A stretch of 22,070 nt of DNA from Bacteroidetes bacterium UBA7692 (GTDB taxonomy: Bacteria; Bacteroidota; Bacteroidia; Chitinophagales; LD1). The position numbers and the translations under genes are program-made. Below are positions 7,959 through 16,184 of this stretch, one piece after another. The stretch is taken from contig DLGO01000034.1 of assembly GCA_002482725.1 (NCBI GenBank), forward strand, positions 1 through 22,070, written 5' to 3'. The notes below the pieces were generated by a model that did no database searches, was not told the DNA's origin, and saw only the letters and a program-made list of their open reading frames with translations. Numbering within the stretch: position 1 is the stretch's first letter; each line of letters begins with the position of its first letter.

Positions 7959-9017
7959 CTATTGTATATTTTGCAAAACAGGTTTATCAAAAAGTACTGC
8001 TCGCTCCTTTACCAGGAATATAAGCCCTAAAAAAATTTCAGAGATAAAGAATGAAAGGTGAACATATACGGAAAACAAAGCATAGCTTTTGATAGCTGCT
8101 GCATCGGGAACAAAGTTATGCTGACTGGCAGACAACAACAATATGGCATATAATCCATAATGCATAGAGCCAATATTACTGGGAGCAGAAGGTATAAGCG
8201 CAATAACCATCATTCCAACTGCGACCATCAGGCAAGTATACAATCCCTTTACCGGGGCCACTATCTCTGCGGCTTCCATCAAAAACCAAAATTGCGTAAA
8301 ATTCAATGCTACAATAATGCCACACCAAGCTACGTATTTATACCATAATCCATTCTTTTGCATATATACAATTTGCCCTGTTACTATGCGGTAAACTCTA
8401 TATAAAAAAATGCCCGGTTTTCGCACAAGAATTATGATATTCCATAGTTTCTTTTCTACATTCCTGTTTCTGCGAAAAAAAGCGTAGACAATAGAAAGTG
8501 CTAAGACGGCTAATGAAATACTAATAAAAATGGTAAAAATATAATTTGATGAAGGAAACTTCCATAAACATGCAGTTATCGTAAGTACCAAAAACACCTG
8601 TGCGTCCAGCCATTTTTCTGTAATAACTCCTGCCAGCGATTGCGAGAGGCTTGCATTATTTTTCTTTTTAAAGTGCCATACACACACTGCCTCGCCCAAA
8701 TTACCAGGTAAAAGACAATTATAAAAGCCGCCAATAATATAGCTGCTCAGCGTATCTACCCTATCGGTTCTTAATTTAGTCCCTCGCCATATTAGCTGAG
8801 ATCTTAAAGAATATACATATAGGTAAAACATAAAAGTTAAGCTTGCTACTAAAAAATATATCCATTGTATACCATTTAACTTTATATCGCTCATTTGCAT
8901 TCCGCTATTGCGAAAGGTTAACCAAAGAAGAAAAAAACTGATAGCAAAAGTCAGAACAACCTTTACATTGAATTGACCGGAATTCATCAATTTCTTTATA
9001 GAAAAAGGACCTTGCAT
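7959..9017 (-). CDS. UPF0104 / LPG-synthase-TM-region family membrane protein
   Basis: A 352-residue integral membrane protein with about eight transmembrane segments, starting near residue 20. It carries the hallmark loop N100-x-LLPGNLGE (100-109) and the EKWLD segment (134-138, usually E-R-x-x-D) of the PF03706 family. That family includes the flippase domain of MprF and the membrane half of AglD-like glycosyltransferases, and is tied to handling lipid-linked substrates. There is no attached synthetase or glycosyltransferase domain. In this setting it may move or present a lipid product of the neighbouring oxygenases and radical SAM enzymes; this is inference from location. It is divergent from the radical SAM gene at 9201 across 183 bases in which I found no clear promoter. 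No clear terminator follows it. The start is ATG. Confidence 0.8.
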   Translation of the reverse strand: MQGPFSIKKLMNSGQFNVKVVLTFAISFFLLWLTFRNSGMQMSDIKLNGIQWIYFLVASLTFMFYLYVYSLRSQLIWRGTKLRTDRVDTLSSYIIGGFYNCLLPGNLGEAVCVWHFKKKNNASLSQSLAGVITEKWLDAQVFLVLTITACLWKFPSSNYIFTIFISISLAVLALSIVYAFFRRNRNVEKKLWNIIILVRKPGIFLYRVYRIVTGQIVYMQKNGLWYKYVAWCGIIVALNFTQFWFLMEAAEIVAPVKGLYTCLMVAVGMMVIALIPSAPSNIGSMHYGLYAILLLSASQHNFVPDAAAIKSYALFSVYVHLSFFISEIFLGLIFLVKERAVLFDKPVLQNIQ

Positions 9018-9200
9018 AATTTATTGACAATTCAGTTCAGATTAATAGCACCTTTTTTGTTGGCTTTAATTTTCGCTAATAAACACTTTTTCAGAGGTAT
9101 TCAAAAACACAACTTAAAAATTGATGGCATTATTTTAAGGTTCGTTGTATATTCACATCATACTTTGGATTACAAAAATGCAAAGCAAAAAAATGAATCC

Positions 9201-10661
9201 ATGAGGGTTTTACTTTTAAATCTTTCAAATAAGGAACAACTAACCAGACGATACATGTGTAGTTATGTATCGCCGGAAAGCCTTATGCCCCCATTGGAGT
9301 TAATATCCTGTGCTGCAATAGCAAGGGAACGCTGCGGTACTGAAGTACAGCTGATAGACGCTATAGCTGAAGGATTAAATGAAGATGAAGTAATTACCAG
9401 AATTGAGGCTTATAAACCCGATATCATTACTTCTTTAACCGGCTTTGAGTGCTACGAAGAAGACATACTGGCACTGAAGAAGATTACATCCAGAATAACG
9501 CAAACGGACTTTATATTGTTTGGCCATTACGCTACTCATTTCCCGGCTGAAACGTTAATTCATTCAGGTGCGGATTATATAATATTAGGAGAACCGGAAT
9601 TAGTATTTGAATCTTTGCTATCTGCTCTGATAGCTAAGAATGAAAAGGCATTGGAAACTGTAGAAGGCATAGCATATCTGCAAGGAGGAGAACTAATAAA
9701 AAGAGGAAAACCTACCAGAATAAATGATCCCAATGATTTGCCAATACCAGCTTATGACCTGTTACCTAAAGGAGATAAATATTACGAGCCGCTTTTGCCG
9801 GTTCCCTACGGCATGATACAAACTGTGCGCGGATGCCCATATGCTTGTAATTATTGTGTAAAAAGCTACGGCACCAAACTGTCGCAGCTAACCACAGAGA
9901 GGGTGATAGCAGAAATTAAGATAATGAAAGAGCTGCATGGTATAAAATCCCTGAGGTTCATAGACGACACTTTTACCATAAATAAAAGAAGGGTAATAGA
10001 ACTATGTAAAGCGATAATTGAGGAAAAGCTGGATATAAAATGGGTGTGCCTGAGCAGGGCAGATAACCTGGATGACGAATTGCTTACTTGGATGAAAAAG
10101 GCCGGTTGCCATAGAATTTACTTTGGGATGGAGAGTGGCAGCCAGAGAATGCTAGACATCTATAAAAAGAATGTGAAGGTAACAGAGGCGCTAACCGTAT
10201 TCCACCTTTGTAAAAAGCACAATATAGAAACAGCTGTATTCTTTATGATTGGACATCCTGATGAAACAGAAAAAGACTTTGAAGACACCTTGAAATTTGC
10301 ACGTGAGGCTAAATTGAGTTATGTATCAATTGCACCTCTAACGCCATATCCCGGAACTCCATTATTTGATGAACTGAGTGCTACCATAAACTTCAATATT
10401 TTCCCATATAAAAATGAGTGGAAAAATACTACTATGGTCACGGCCTTTAAAGAAAGAAAGCAACGGTTTTACAAAGGGTTCTATTTAAGGCCAGGCTATT
10501 TACTTTCAAGTAGTAGAATCATTGCCAATAATTTTTGGGAAGTGGCTTATATGGGATTTGGTTTACTCCGATATATAATTTTAAAAAAACCATTTCTAAG
10601 TGCAGAATTAAAGGATCCTGAGCCACAATTAAAGAGAACACCAATGCCTGAAACAGTATAA
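9201..10661 (+). CDS. B12-binding-domain radical SAM enzyme, second copy (HpnJ/BchE-like)
   Basis: A 486-residue protein from the ATG at 9201. The frame stays open back to a TTG at 8973, but that part looks non-coding and would overlap the divergent membrane-protein gene. Residues 1-145 are a cobalamin-type Rossmann domain, starting MRVLLLNLSN, with PPLELISCAA (30-39) and YIILGEPELVFESLL (126-140). The cluster motif is Cys212-x3-Cys216-x2-Cys219 (RGCPYACNYC). Later motifs are FIDDTFT, YFGMESGSQRML and FMIGHPDE, normal for the family. A C-terminal segment of about 70 residues contains an amphipathic stretch (AYMGFGLLRYIIL). It differs from the other radical SAM protein of the window outside the core motifs, so the two are not a recent duplication. 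The substrate is unknown; relatives act on hopanoids, porphyrins and phosphonates. Confidence 0.87.
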   Translation: MRVLLLNLSNKEQLTRRYMCSYVSPESLMPPLELISCAAIARERCGTEVQLIDAIAEGLNEDEVITRIEAYKPDIITSLTGFECYEEDILALKKITSRITQTDFILFGHYATHFPAETLIHSGADYIILGEPELVFESLLSALIAKNEKALETVEGIAYLQGGELIKRGKPTRINDPNDLPIPAYDLLPKGDKYYEPLLPVPYGMIQTVRGCPYACNYCVKSYGTKLSQLTTERVIAEIKIMKELHGIKSLRFIDDTFTINKRRVIELCKAIIEEKLDIKWVCLSRADNLDDELLTWMKKAGCHRIYFGMESGSQRMLDIYKKNVKVTEALTVFHLCKKHNIETAVFFMIGHPDETEKDFEDTLKFAREAKLSYVSIAPLTPYPGTPLFDELSATINFNIFPYKNEWKNTTMVTAFKERKQRFYKGFYLRPGYLLSSSRIIANNFWEVAYMGFGLLRYIILKKPFLSAELKDPEPQLKRTPMPETV

Positions 10662-10679
10662 AATGTACTTTTCTCGTAA

Positions 10680-10697
10680 CTAAATCTTATGATTTAG
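10680..10697 (+). terminator. Weak hairpin after the radical SAM gene
   Basis: A perfect 7-bp stem (CTAAATC/GATTTAG) with loop TTAT lies 18 bases after the stop codon. It is AT-rich and the T-run comes nine bases later (10706-10710), so termination would be weak. It may instead be chance. Confidence 0.3.
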
Positions 10698-10768
10698 CAT
10701 ATCATATTTTTACAAAAAACTTTGGCATAAAAGTAAGTAAATATCGAAACCTTGAATATGTTTGAGCA

Positions 10769-12532
10769 ATGTTGAATGCCATTAAATCGAGGTATATTGA
10801 AATACTAATTGTATTATTCTCAGCCATCATAGCAGCGTGCTTTTTCGAAGCTGTACCCGAAGATTACATGTTCTTCGCAATCAACATAAGTGCCGGGCAA
10901 CTTTCAGACTATAATTATTTTGACTACTACTTTTTGGGGTTTATTGGATTGGCAGAAGGATATAAAGTGTTGTACCACCTGCTACCCAAATTTAACTGGC
11001 TGGGTATTTCGTTCATACTTTTTGCCTTGCTATCGCACTATTTATTTTTACGAACGATACGATACCCCTTGTTTCGCAATGTAAAAAATGAAAAGCTAAT
11101 ATTATTAGCCCAACTCTTTTTCTCCTTTTTTATCATAGAAAACTACTTCTTCATTAACTATACCAGATACTCTTTAGCGCTGTGCAGTATAGCAATATTA
11201 AACCTTCTGTTGACACCTAAACTATCCAGAAATATAGTCATCAAAAATGCTTTTATTCTGATTTTAGGCACACTAATAAGACCAGAAAGTTCCATGGGTA
11301 TTTTGGTAATAGCAGCCGGCGGATTTTTGGTTTATCGATTTGACATCATAGATCTTCTCAAAAGACTAGCCCTTCCCATTGCTGTGGCTGTTACAGTATT
11401 TGTAGGTGTATCCGTAGACGTATATTATTCTGACTGGTTTGTAAAAAAGTTGGAACCAGAAATTGAATACAAAATGATGGACAACAAATTGGTTGATATT
11501 TCGACAATGAAAACAAAAGAGGATTCCGTAAAGTATAAAATGGCTAAAATCGGAATGTGGTTTGACTATAAAGTATTTTCACCGGAGTACCTCCGAAGCA
11601 TTCAGACATCCGGTTTTGATTTTGGCCTAGATAGAACAAACAATAATGCGCCAATTCCGGCAAACATTAAAAATCCCCAGAAATACAGTGCCGAATTTCA
11701 TCCTATTGCTGTTTTAAGACATGTCTACAAATTTTATAAGAAATATGCGTTTGTATTCTTTCTAACTATTACTGCACTTATTCTTGCCATTTGCAGTTCT
11801 GCACCTGCAAAAAATACAAATAAAATCCTGTTGATCACTGTAGGAACATTCGTGTTGATATTTGCTATAGACTACAATGGATTCATGCTAGATACCAGGC
11901 ATTTTATCAGTTTGCAATCTATTTCCATGATATTTATTGTGGCTATTCTATTAGAAGGAAAGTGCCATGAAATTGCAAAAAGGAATATGACAACTATCTG
12001 CATGGCACTATTAATTATAGGCACTGGTTTAAATCTTGTTTATTACAAACTAAATAATAGGGAGCATCTGAAGGAAATGCAAGCCAAGGAAGGATATATG
12101 GATCGTCTCGAACAAACCTATCAGAATAGATTGATAGTATTAACTAATGATTGCTATACGTTGCAGGACCGTGGTTTTTCTATTCTAAACAACAATTACA
12201 AAAAAAACAAGTACATCATGTTTGATAATTTCACGTATTCCCTTACGCCAAACTATCAGAATTATCTGCACAGATTATGTGACTGTGACCCTGCAGACCC
12301 GGTTGCTTTTTACACGTGGCTGTCCAAAAAAAATGCACTTTATATAGCCTGTGATAAGCGATTCAACCTGACAGAGCAATATATGAATCTCACCCATGAC
12401 TATCCGGTAAGGTTTGAAAAGCCGGAAATTATAGATAAAAAAATGCCGACATCGTTACCAGTATTCGAACCATTGGAAATAGAAGTCAAACAGGTAGTTA
12501 CAGGAACTATAGATTCTGTTACAACTCAATAA
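10769..12532 (+). CDS. Polytopic membrane protein with soluble C-terminal domain (paralogue of 240-1874)
   Basis: A 587-residue protein with about ten hydrophobic segments (residues 9-425) and a soluble C-terminal domain. It shares the ordered motif set of the protein at 240-1874: YTR (131-133), Arg-x-Glu (171-173), EPE (229-231), TMKT (246-249) with the same DS-x-KY patch, an LD in a late helix, and CxC (Cys504, Cys506) near the start of the last 85 residues. The level of identity looks low, so the duplication is old or the two were acquired separately. The C terminus is about 20 residues longer and Thr/Val-rich. The family is not recognised; a role in transfer or polymerisation of a lipid-linked or envelope compound is only a guess from its shape and neighbours. 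It ends five bases before the convergent pirin gene. Confidence 0.8.
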   Translation: MLNAIKSRYIEILIVLFSAIIAACFFEAVPEDYMFFAINISAGQLSDYNYFDYYFLGFIGLAEGYKVLYHLLPKFNWLGISFILFALLSHYLFLRTIRYPLFRNVKNEKLILLAQLFFSFFIIENYFFINYTRYSLALCSIAILNLLLTPKLSRNIVIKNAFILILGTLIRPESSMGILVIAAGGFLVYRFDIIDLLKRLALPIAVAVTVFVGVSVDVYYSDWFVKKLEPEIEYKMMDNKLVDISTMKTKEDSVKYKMAKIGMWFDYKVFSPEYLRSIQTSGFDFGLDRTNNNAPIPANIKNPQKYSAEFHPIAVLRHVYKFYKKYAFVFFLTITALILAICSSAPAKNTNKILLITVGTFVLIFAIDYNGFMLDTRHFISLQSISMIFIVAILLEGKCHEIAKRNMTTICMALLIIGTGLNLVYYKLNNREHLKEMQAKEGYMDRLEQTYQNRLIVLTNDCYTLQDRGFSILNNNYKKNKYIMFDNFTYSLTPNYQNYLHRLCDCDPADPVAFYTWLSKKNALYIACDKRFNLTEQYMNLTHDYPVRFEKPEIIDKKMPTSLPVFEPLEIEVKQVVTGTIDSVTTQ

Positions 12533-12537
12533 ATACC

Positions 12538-13419
12538 CTAATATTTTCTAGCCAATGGCAAAGGCACAAACTCCGTTTCTCCATCTATTTTAGGAAAGGT
12601 CTGCTCCTGCCATCCTTCTTTGGCTTTCTCTATCCGCTCTTGCGATGTAGCTACAAAGTTCCAGTAGATAAACCGTTCTTCTTCAAATGGCACACCACCA
12701 AAAATATAGATGGTAGTATTAGCCCCAATAGTGAACTCGCACAGGCTGCTATCCTTGGCCACTAATATGCGCTTAGGCTCATAGATATTCCCGTCGCTCT
12801 CTATGCTGCCTTCCAGTATGTATAGCCCAGCCTCCCCTTTAAGCCTATCCCCTAGCTTGATTGTTTTACGCTCCTTGCTCTTTATTTCTATAAAGAATAG
12901 TTCGCTGTACACAGGTACGGGCGACTTCTTGCCAAACACCTCCCCTGCTATCAATTTATAGGATACTCCCTCCTCTTCCCAAGCAGGCAATTCTTCTGCC
13001 CCTGCGTGGTAAAACGATGGCTCCATTTCTTCCAGTTCTTTTGGTAGTGCTACCCATATTTGCAAGCCATGCATCGACTTATCAGAATGCCTCAGGTATT
13101 CGGGGGTACGTTCAGAGTGTACAATGCCCTTGCCCGCTGTCATCCAGTTCACTTCGCCAGGGTTTATCTCCACAGCAGTACCCAGCGAGTCGCGGTGCAT
13201 GATATGCCCTTCGAATAAGTAAGTAAGGGTTGATAAGCCAATATGCGGATGCGGGGCCACATCCATGTTCTGCCGCTCATTCATCTGCACAGGTCCCATG
13301 TGGTCTATAAATATAAAAGGCCCCACCATCCGCTTGTTACGGAATGGCAAGAGCCTGCCCACCATAAAGTTGCCGATATCTGCAGGGCGTTCTTCTATTA
13401 TCAGGTTTATGTTAGACAT
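12538..13419 (-). CDS. Pirin-family cupin protein
   Basis: A 293-residue bicupin. The four metal ligands are all visible: His57 and His59 (APHPHIG), His101 and Glu103 (GIVHSER), at nearly the same positions as in human pirin and E. coli YhhW. The motifs YLFEGHIMHRDSLG (67-80) and WMTAGKG (92-98) are diagnostic of PF02678, and the second half fits the pirin C-terminal cupin. Members are metal-dependent; some have quercetin 2,3-dioxygenase activity, and the physiological role in bacteria is usually unclear. It is the last gene of a minus-strand group after the thioesterase (44-base spacer). The start is ATG. Confidence 0.93.
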   Translation of the reverse strand: MSNINLIIEERPADIGNFMVGRLLPFRNKRMVGPFIFIDHMGPVQMNERQNMDVAPHPHIGLSTLTYLFEGHIMHRDSLGTAVEINPGEVNWMTAGKGIVHSERTPEYLRHSDKSMHGLQIWVALPKELEEMEPSFYHAGAEELPAWEEEGVSYKLIAGEVFGKKSPVPVYSELFFIEIKSKERKTIKLGDRLKGEAGLYILEGSIESDGNIYEPKRILVAKDSSLCEFTIGANTTIYIFGGVPFEEERFIYWNFVATSQERIEKAKEGWQEQTFPKIDGETEFVPLPLARKY

Positions 13420-13463
13420 GACAGAGGATATTACAGTTACAATAATTCAGGTACTTACCGGAT

Positions 13464-13994
13464 TTATCCGGCCAGTTCTTCTGTACTGAAGAGTGTTCTC
13501 AACTCCTTTGCTTCGGTGGGTTTCATCCTGCCTGCCAGTACCAGCCTTAGCTCCCTTCTGCGCATAGCACCTTCGTAGTGCTTCAACTCATCTGCAGCCT
13601 CCGGTCTCACTCCCGGCACCTTACGGGGCCTGCCGTTGCTATCCAGTGCCACAAACGTGTAGAACGCCTCATTGCAGCGGTATTTAGTCTGCGATGGCAG
13701 GTTCTCCGCCCATACTTCTATATGCGTTTCTACAGATGTATTAAACGCCCTGGTAACCTTAGCAGTTATAGTTACCACATCTCCCAGCTTTATTGGGTTC
13801 TCGAAGCTCACGTTGTCTACAGATGCAGTAACCACTACACTGTTTGCATGCCTGCCTGCAGATATTGCGCTGGCTATATCCATCCAGTGCAATATTTTGC
13901 CCCCGCGCAGGTTGTGGAGGGCGTTGGTATCGTTGGGTAATACTATTTCGGTCATTACCGTTTTTGACTCGCTTGGTGTTTTTTCCTGTGACAT
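13464..13994 (-). CDS. Hotdog-fold acyl-CoA thioesterase (YciA/ACOT-like)
   Basis: A 176-residue single-hotdog protein that should hydrolyse acyl-CoA to free acid and CoA in the cytoplasm. The family signature N24-x-x-HNLRGGKILHWMD (to Asp39) contains the active-site Asn and Asp region, and VSFENPIKLGDVVTI (68-82) is the typical second strand pair. About 40 residues after the hotdog core form a charged helical tail (ELKHYEGAMRRRELR), as is common in Bacteroidota members. The ATG follows the M16-like gene's TAA by one base, which points to coupled translation. Chain-length preference cannot be read from the sequence. Confidence 0.9.
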   Translation of the reverse strand: MSQEKTPSESKTVMTEIVLPNDTNALHNLRGGKILHWMDIASAISAGRHANSVVVTASVDNVSFENPIKLGDVVTITAKVTRAFNTSVETHIEVWAENLPSQTKYRCNEAFYTFVALDSNGRPRKVPGVRPEAADELKHYEGAMRRRELRLVLAGRMKPTEAKELRTLFSTEELAG

Positions 13995-13995
13995 G

Positions 13996-15813
13996 TTATT
14001 TATGCTTGGTTGTATGTATTGTGCGTTCTGTTTCCCTTAGCAGGTATATGGGTTTTATTTTATCCCACGTTATAGTTGCCATCCTGTTTTCTATAGCCTC
14101 GGCTCTGTTCTTGGAACTTAACCGCATACTGGTTCCCTTTAGCCTATCCAGTGCAATGCCATTGTCCGCCAGGTATTGTATTATCTTCATAGATCTTACG
14201 AAGTCCAAAGCCATCACCCCATTTTTCACCCAATCCGGGCTAACTTTTTTAAAAGTCGGTATCGTATCAATAAACTCTGTCAGGTTCTTATCTGTAAACC
14301 GGTTATACTCACCTTTATCAGCAAATCCATTTACCTGGCAAATAATATCCGGGTTGATGGTCAGCCATAGTTTAAGCTTATTCAACTTTTTCAGGTTCTC
14401 ATCGCCACGCAGCTCAGGCACATTCTGGGCATACGTAAATTTGAACTCTGTTTCAGTAAAATCTACATCATCGAACCATTGCAGCATCTGCTCCGCAGCA
14501 TAAGTAGCGGTGTCCGTTTCTATTACCGCAGCATAGTTGCCCAGGGTAAACAGAGAGTAGGTATAGCGCTGTAGCTCCAGCGCACCTATCACCTCTGTAG
14601 AATCCTTCAATGTAGTAAAATAGTTGTCTGTATTGGGCGATGAAAACCGCGCCTCCAGGTTTATCAGTTGCGGCGATTTCATCAGTTCATCCATCTCCTT
14701 ACCCAGTTCATACTTAGCCACGGCGAGTGTGGCAGGGGTTATAGTCAGGTAAAATCTGTTCAGTATAGAACGTAGCGAGTCGTATGTCTCGGCAAATCGC
14801 TCTTTGGCAGGCTGCTCTACACGTATGGTCACTATACCTGTGTAGTTGTACATCTGATATCCGGCCGACAGCGATTTGGCACCCAGTTCTTTTACCAGTG
14901 TGCGGTGCAGCACCTCTGCAGTATCTTTCAGCATAGCGCACAGCAGATAGTTGTAGTAGGTACCATGCTGAAATCCCTTAATACCACCTACCTGTATACC
15001 CATGGTCAGGACCGATACGGTATCTTCATGTATAATACTACGCTGTGATGAGTAAATGTTTGACCTGAAGCCCACCACCTTGGTGATGATCACATCCAGA
15101 TTATACTCCTCTTTCACCCACCGGCCAAATTGCTTTTCTACCAGTTGGTTTATCTCACTTAGCCCTACTCCTCCCTGCTGTGTGAATATGGTATTGTTCG
15201 GAGCATAAAACTTCCTGTAAAAAGAATCAACATCTATTATATTAAGGCTGTTGACCGATGCAGAATCACCATTTATCCTTGTTTTATCATAGTCAAATTT
15301 GTACAGCAGTTCAAAAAGGGTTTTCTGCACCAGTTTATCCTGCTTAAGAGCCTCGGCTTCCCGTGCCTCATTCACTCCGTTTATTGCCTGCCGCAATTCT
15401 TTTTCAGTAAAAGCCGTTTTAGCAATGGCACTATACATTAGTTCCATCACGGGCTGTATATTATTATTCACCAGTTCAAAATTGTAGGTGGTATAAGCCA
15501 TATTTGCATTTGCGCTATACGACTTTACCAGCCCCTGCAATGTTTTGCTGTTTGCTATGGCATCCTTTACTTTTTGATCTAATATACGTGTAAGCACTGC
15601 ATTCAACCCATGAAACTGGTCTGGCTCAAATACCGTTCCGGCTCTTACCACCAGCGAAACTGTACTGCTCCTGGCTCCCGGCACATAGTTGGTCATTACC
15701 GAAAGGTCTGCCTGTGTTTTGAAAGTGGTAATTGAGTTTGTGCCGGCTTGTACAATTAAAAATTGTACCGAACACATGAAAGACATTAAGCAAATTACTA
15801 TTTTGCGCCGCAT
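13996..15813 (-). CDS. Secreted M16-fold protein lacking the zinc motif (probable non-catalytic peptidase homologue)
   Basis: A 605-residue protein with a signal peptide (about 1-23; MRRKIVI, then a hydrophobic core, then QAG). Residues 35-230 and 240-410 follow the two-domain M16 pattern: VSLVVRAGTVFEPDQFHGL is the usual strand-loop before the inverted zinc motif. Where active members have HxxEH, this one reads NAVLTRIL (71-78), so the His, Glu and second His are replaced by Ala72, Thr75 and Arg76. Catalysis is therefore not expected; it may act as the inactive partner of an M16 heterodimer, but no active partner lies in the window. The C-terminal 150 residues (TINPDIICQVNGFADKGEYN and after) resemble an OmpA-like or similar alpha/beta add-on, but I cannot place them with certainty. 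A TAGCTTTG lies eight bases before the start codon, which would give an almost leaderless transcript. Confidence 0.75.
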   Translation of the reverse strand: MRRKIVICLMSFMCSVQFLIVQAGTNSITTFKTQADLSVMTNYVPGARSSTVSLVVRAGTVFEPDQFHGLNAVLTRILDQKVKDAIANSKTLQGLVKSYSANANMAYTTYNFELVNNNIQPVMELMYSAIAKTAFTEKELRQAINGVNEAREAEALKQDKLVQKTLFELLYKFDYDKTRINGDSASVNSLNIIDVDSFYRKFYAPNNTIFTQQGGVGLSEINQLVEKQFGRWVKEEYNLDVIITKVVGFRSNIYSSQRSIIHEDTVSVLTMGIQVGGIKGFQHGTYYNYLLCAMLKDTAEVLHRTLVKELGAKSLSAGYQMYNYTGIVTIRVEQPAKERFAETYDSLRSILNRFYLTITPATLAVAKYELGKEMDELMKSPQLINLEARFSSPNTDNYFTTLKDSTEVIGALELQRYTYSLFTLGNYAAVIETDTATYAAEQMLQWFDDVDFTETEFKFTYAQNVPELRGDENLKKLNKLKLWLTINPDIICQVNGFADKGEYNRFTDKNLTEFIDTIPTFKKVSPDWVKNGVMALDFVRSMKIIQYLADNGIALDRLKGTSMRLSSKNRAEAIENRMATITWDKIKPIYLLRETERTIHTTKHK

Positions 15814-15888
15814 ATAGCTGCAAAGCTATTTATTTTTAAAGCATAATAGTGAACGTATTATTTCACAAACCAACAATTTATCAATAGT

Positions 15889-16095
15889 ATGAAGTTTCTA
15901 GCCTCATTAATTGCAACAGCTACCATCGTATTCACTTCTTCATCTTGCAACAAGTGCTACGAGTGCAACTTTGGCTCTAAGACAGCCCCTGATACAAAGG
16001 AACTTTGCAGAAAGGATTTCCCGGGTAACAAAGACATGTTCCAAAATACAATCGATGGATACGAAAACGCAGGATATACTTGCACATCCAAATAA
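15889..16095 (+). CDS. Small Cys-rich lipoprotein, unknown function
   Basis: A 68-residue protein. A signal peptide (1-19) ends in TSSSC, a workable lipobox with Cys20 as the lipid-anchored residue. The mature part is only about 49 residues and has four more Cys (23, 26, 40, 65) in a CNKCYEC...LC...TC layout that could form two disulfides or bind a metal. Small lipoproteins beginning with a 'C-x-x-C-x-x-C' knuckle are seen in many Bacteroidota, without known function. It is divergent from the M16-like gene (75-base spacer) and is followed by two hairpins, which supports it as a real monocistronic gene. Confidence 0.7.
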   Translation: MKFLASLIATATIVFTSSSCNKCYECNFGSKTAPDTKELCRKDFPGNKDMFQNTIDGYENAGYTCTSK

Positions 16096-16103
16096 TTTAA
16101 AAC

Positions 16104-16119
16104 AACAGCTCCTGCTGTT
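16104..16119 (+). terminator. Short hairpin after the small lipoprotein gene
   Basis: AACAGC and GCTGTT pair around a TCCT loop, nine bases after the stop codon; TT follows. It is weak alone and may only assist the larger hairpin just downstream. Confidence 0.35.
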
Positions 16120-16127
16120 TTAATTGA

Positions 16128-16165
16128 AAAAAGAAAGGTCAACCATCGGGTTGACCTTTCTTTTT
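16128..16165. terminator. Bidirectional terminator between the lipoprotein gene and nuoN
   Basis: A perfect 17-bp stem (arms 16128-16144 and 16149-16165) closes on the tetraloop ATCG. A-rich and T-rich ends flank the GC-containing core (GGTCAACC), so a T-run follows the stem in both directions. It lies between convergent genes, 20 bases after the nuoN stop codon on the minus strand, and should end the nuo operon transcript. Confidence 0.85.
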
Positions 16166-16184
16166 CATTTCAATCTTTATTTTT

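Noticed and set aside
8973..9200. An N-terminal extension of 76 residues on the radical SAM protein, starting at a TTG
   Set aside because: It overlaps the start of the divergent membrane-protein gene, begins with a rare start codon and has no family resemblance; the typical cobalamin-domain start MRVLLLNLSN is at 9201.
4477..10661. The two radical SAM genes as a recent duplication
   Set aside because: Outside the cluster motif and general fold, their sequences, lengths and C-terminal regions differ strongly.
10757..10764. TATGTTTG just before the 10769 gene as a -7 promoter element
   Set aside because: Transcription would start at or after the ATG, no TTG lies at the right distance, and no downstream in-frame start fits.
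240..12532. The block as a mobile element or integrative island
   Set aside because: There is no integrase, transposase, tRNA gene or terminal repeat in the window; only composition and gene content hint at transfer.
13243..14503. Long plus-strand open frames opposite the pirin, thioesterase and M16-like genes
   Set aside because: They are antisense to three well-supported genes with clear family motifs, and their translations are low-complexity, Cys/His/Ser-rich shadows.
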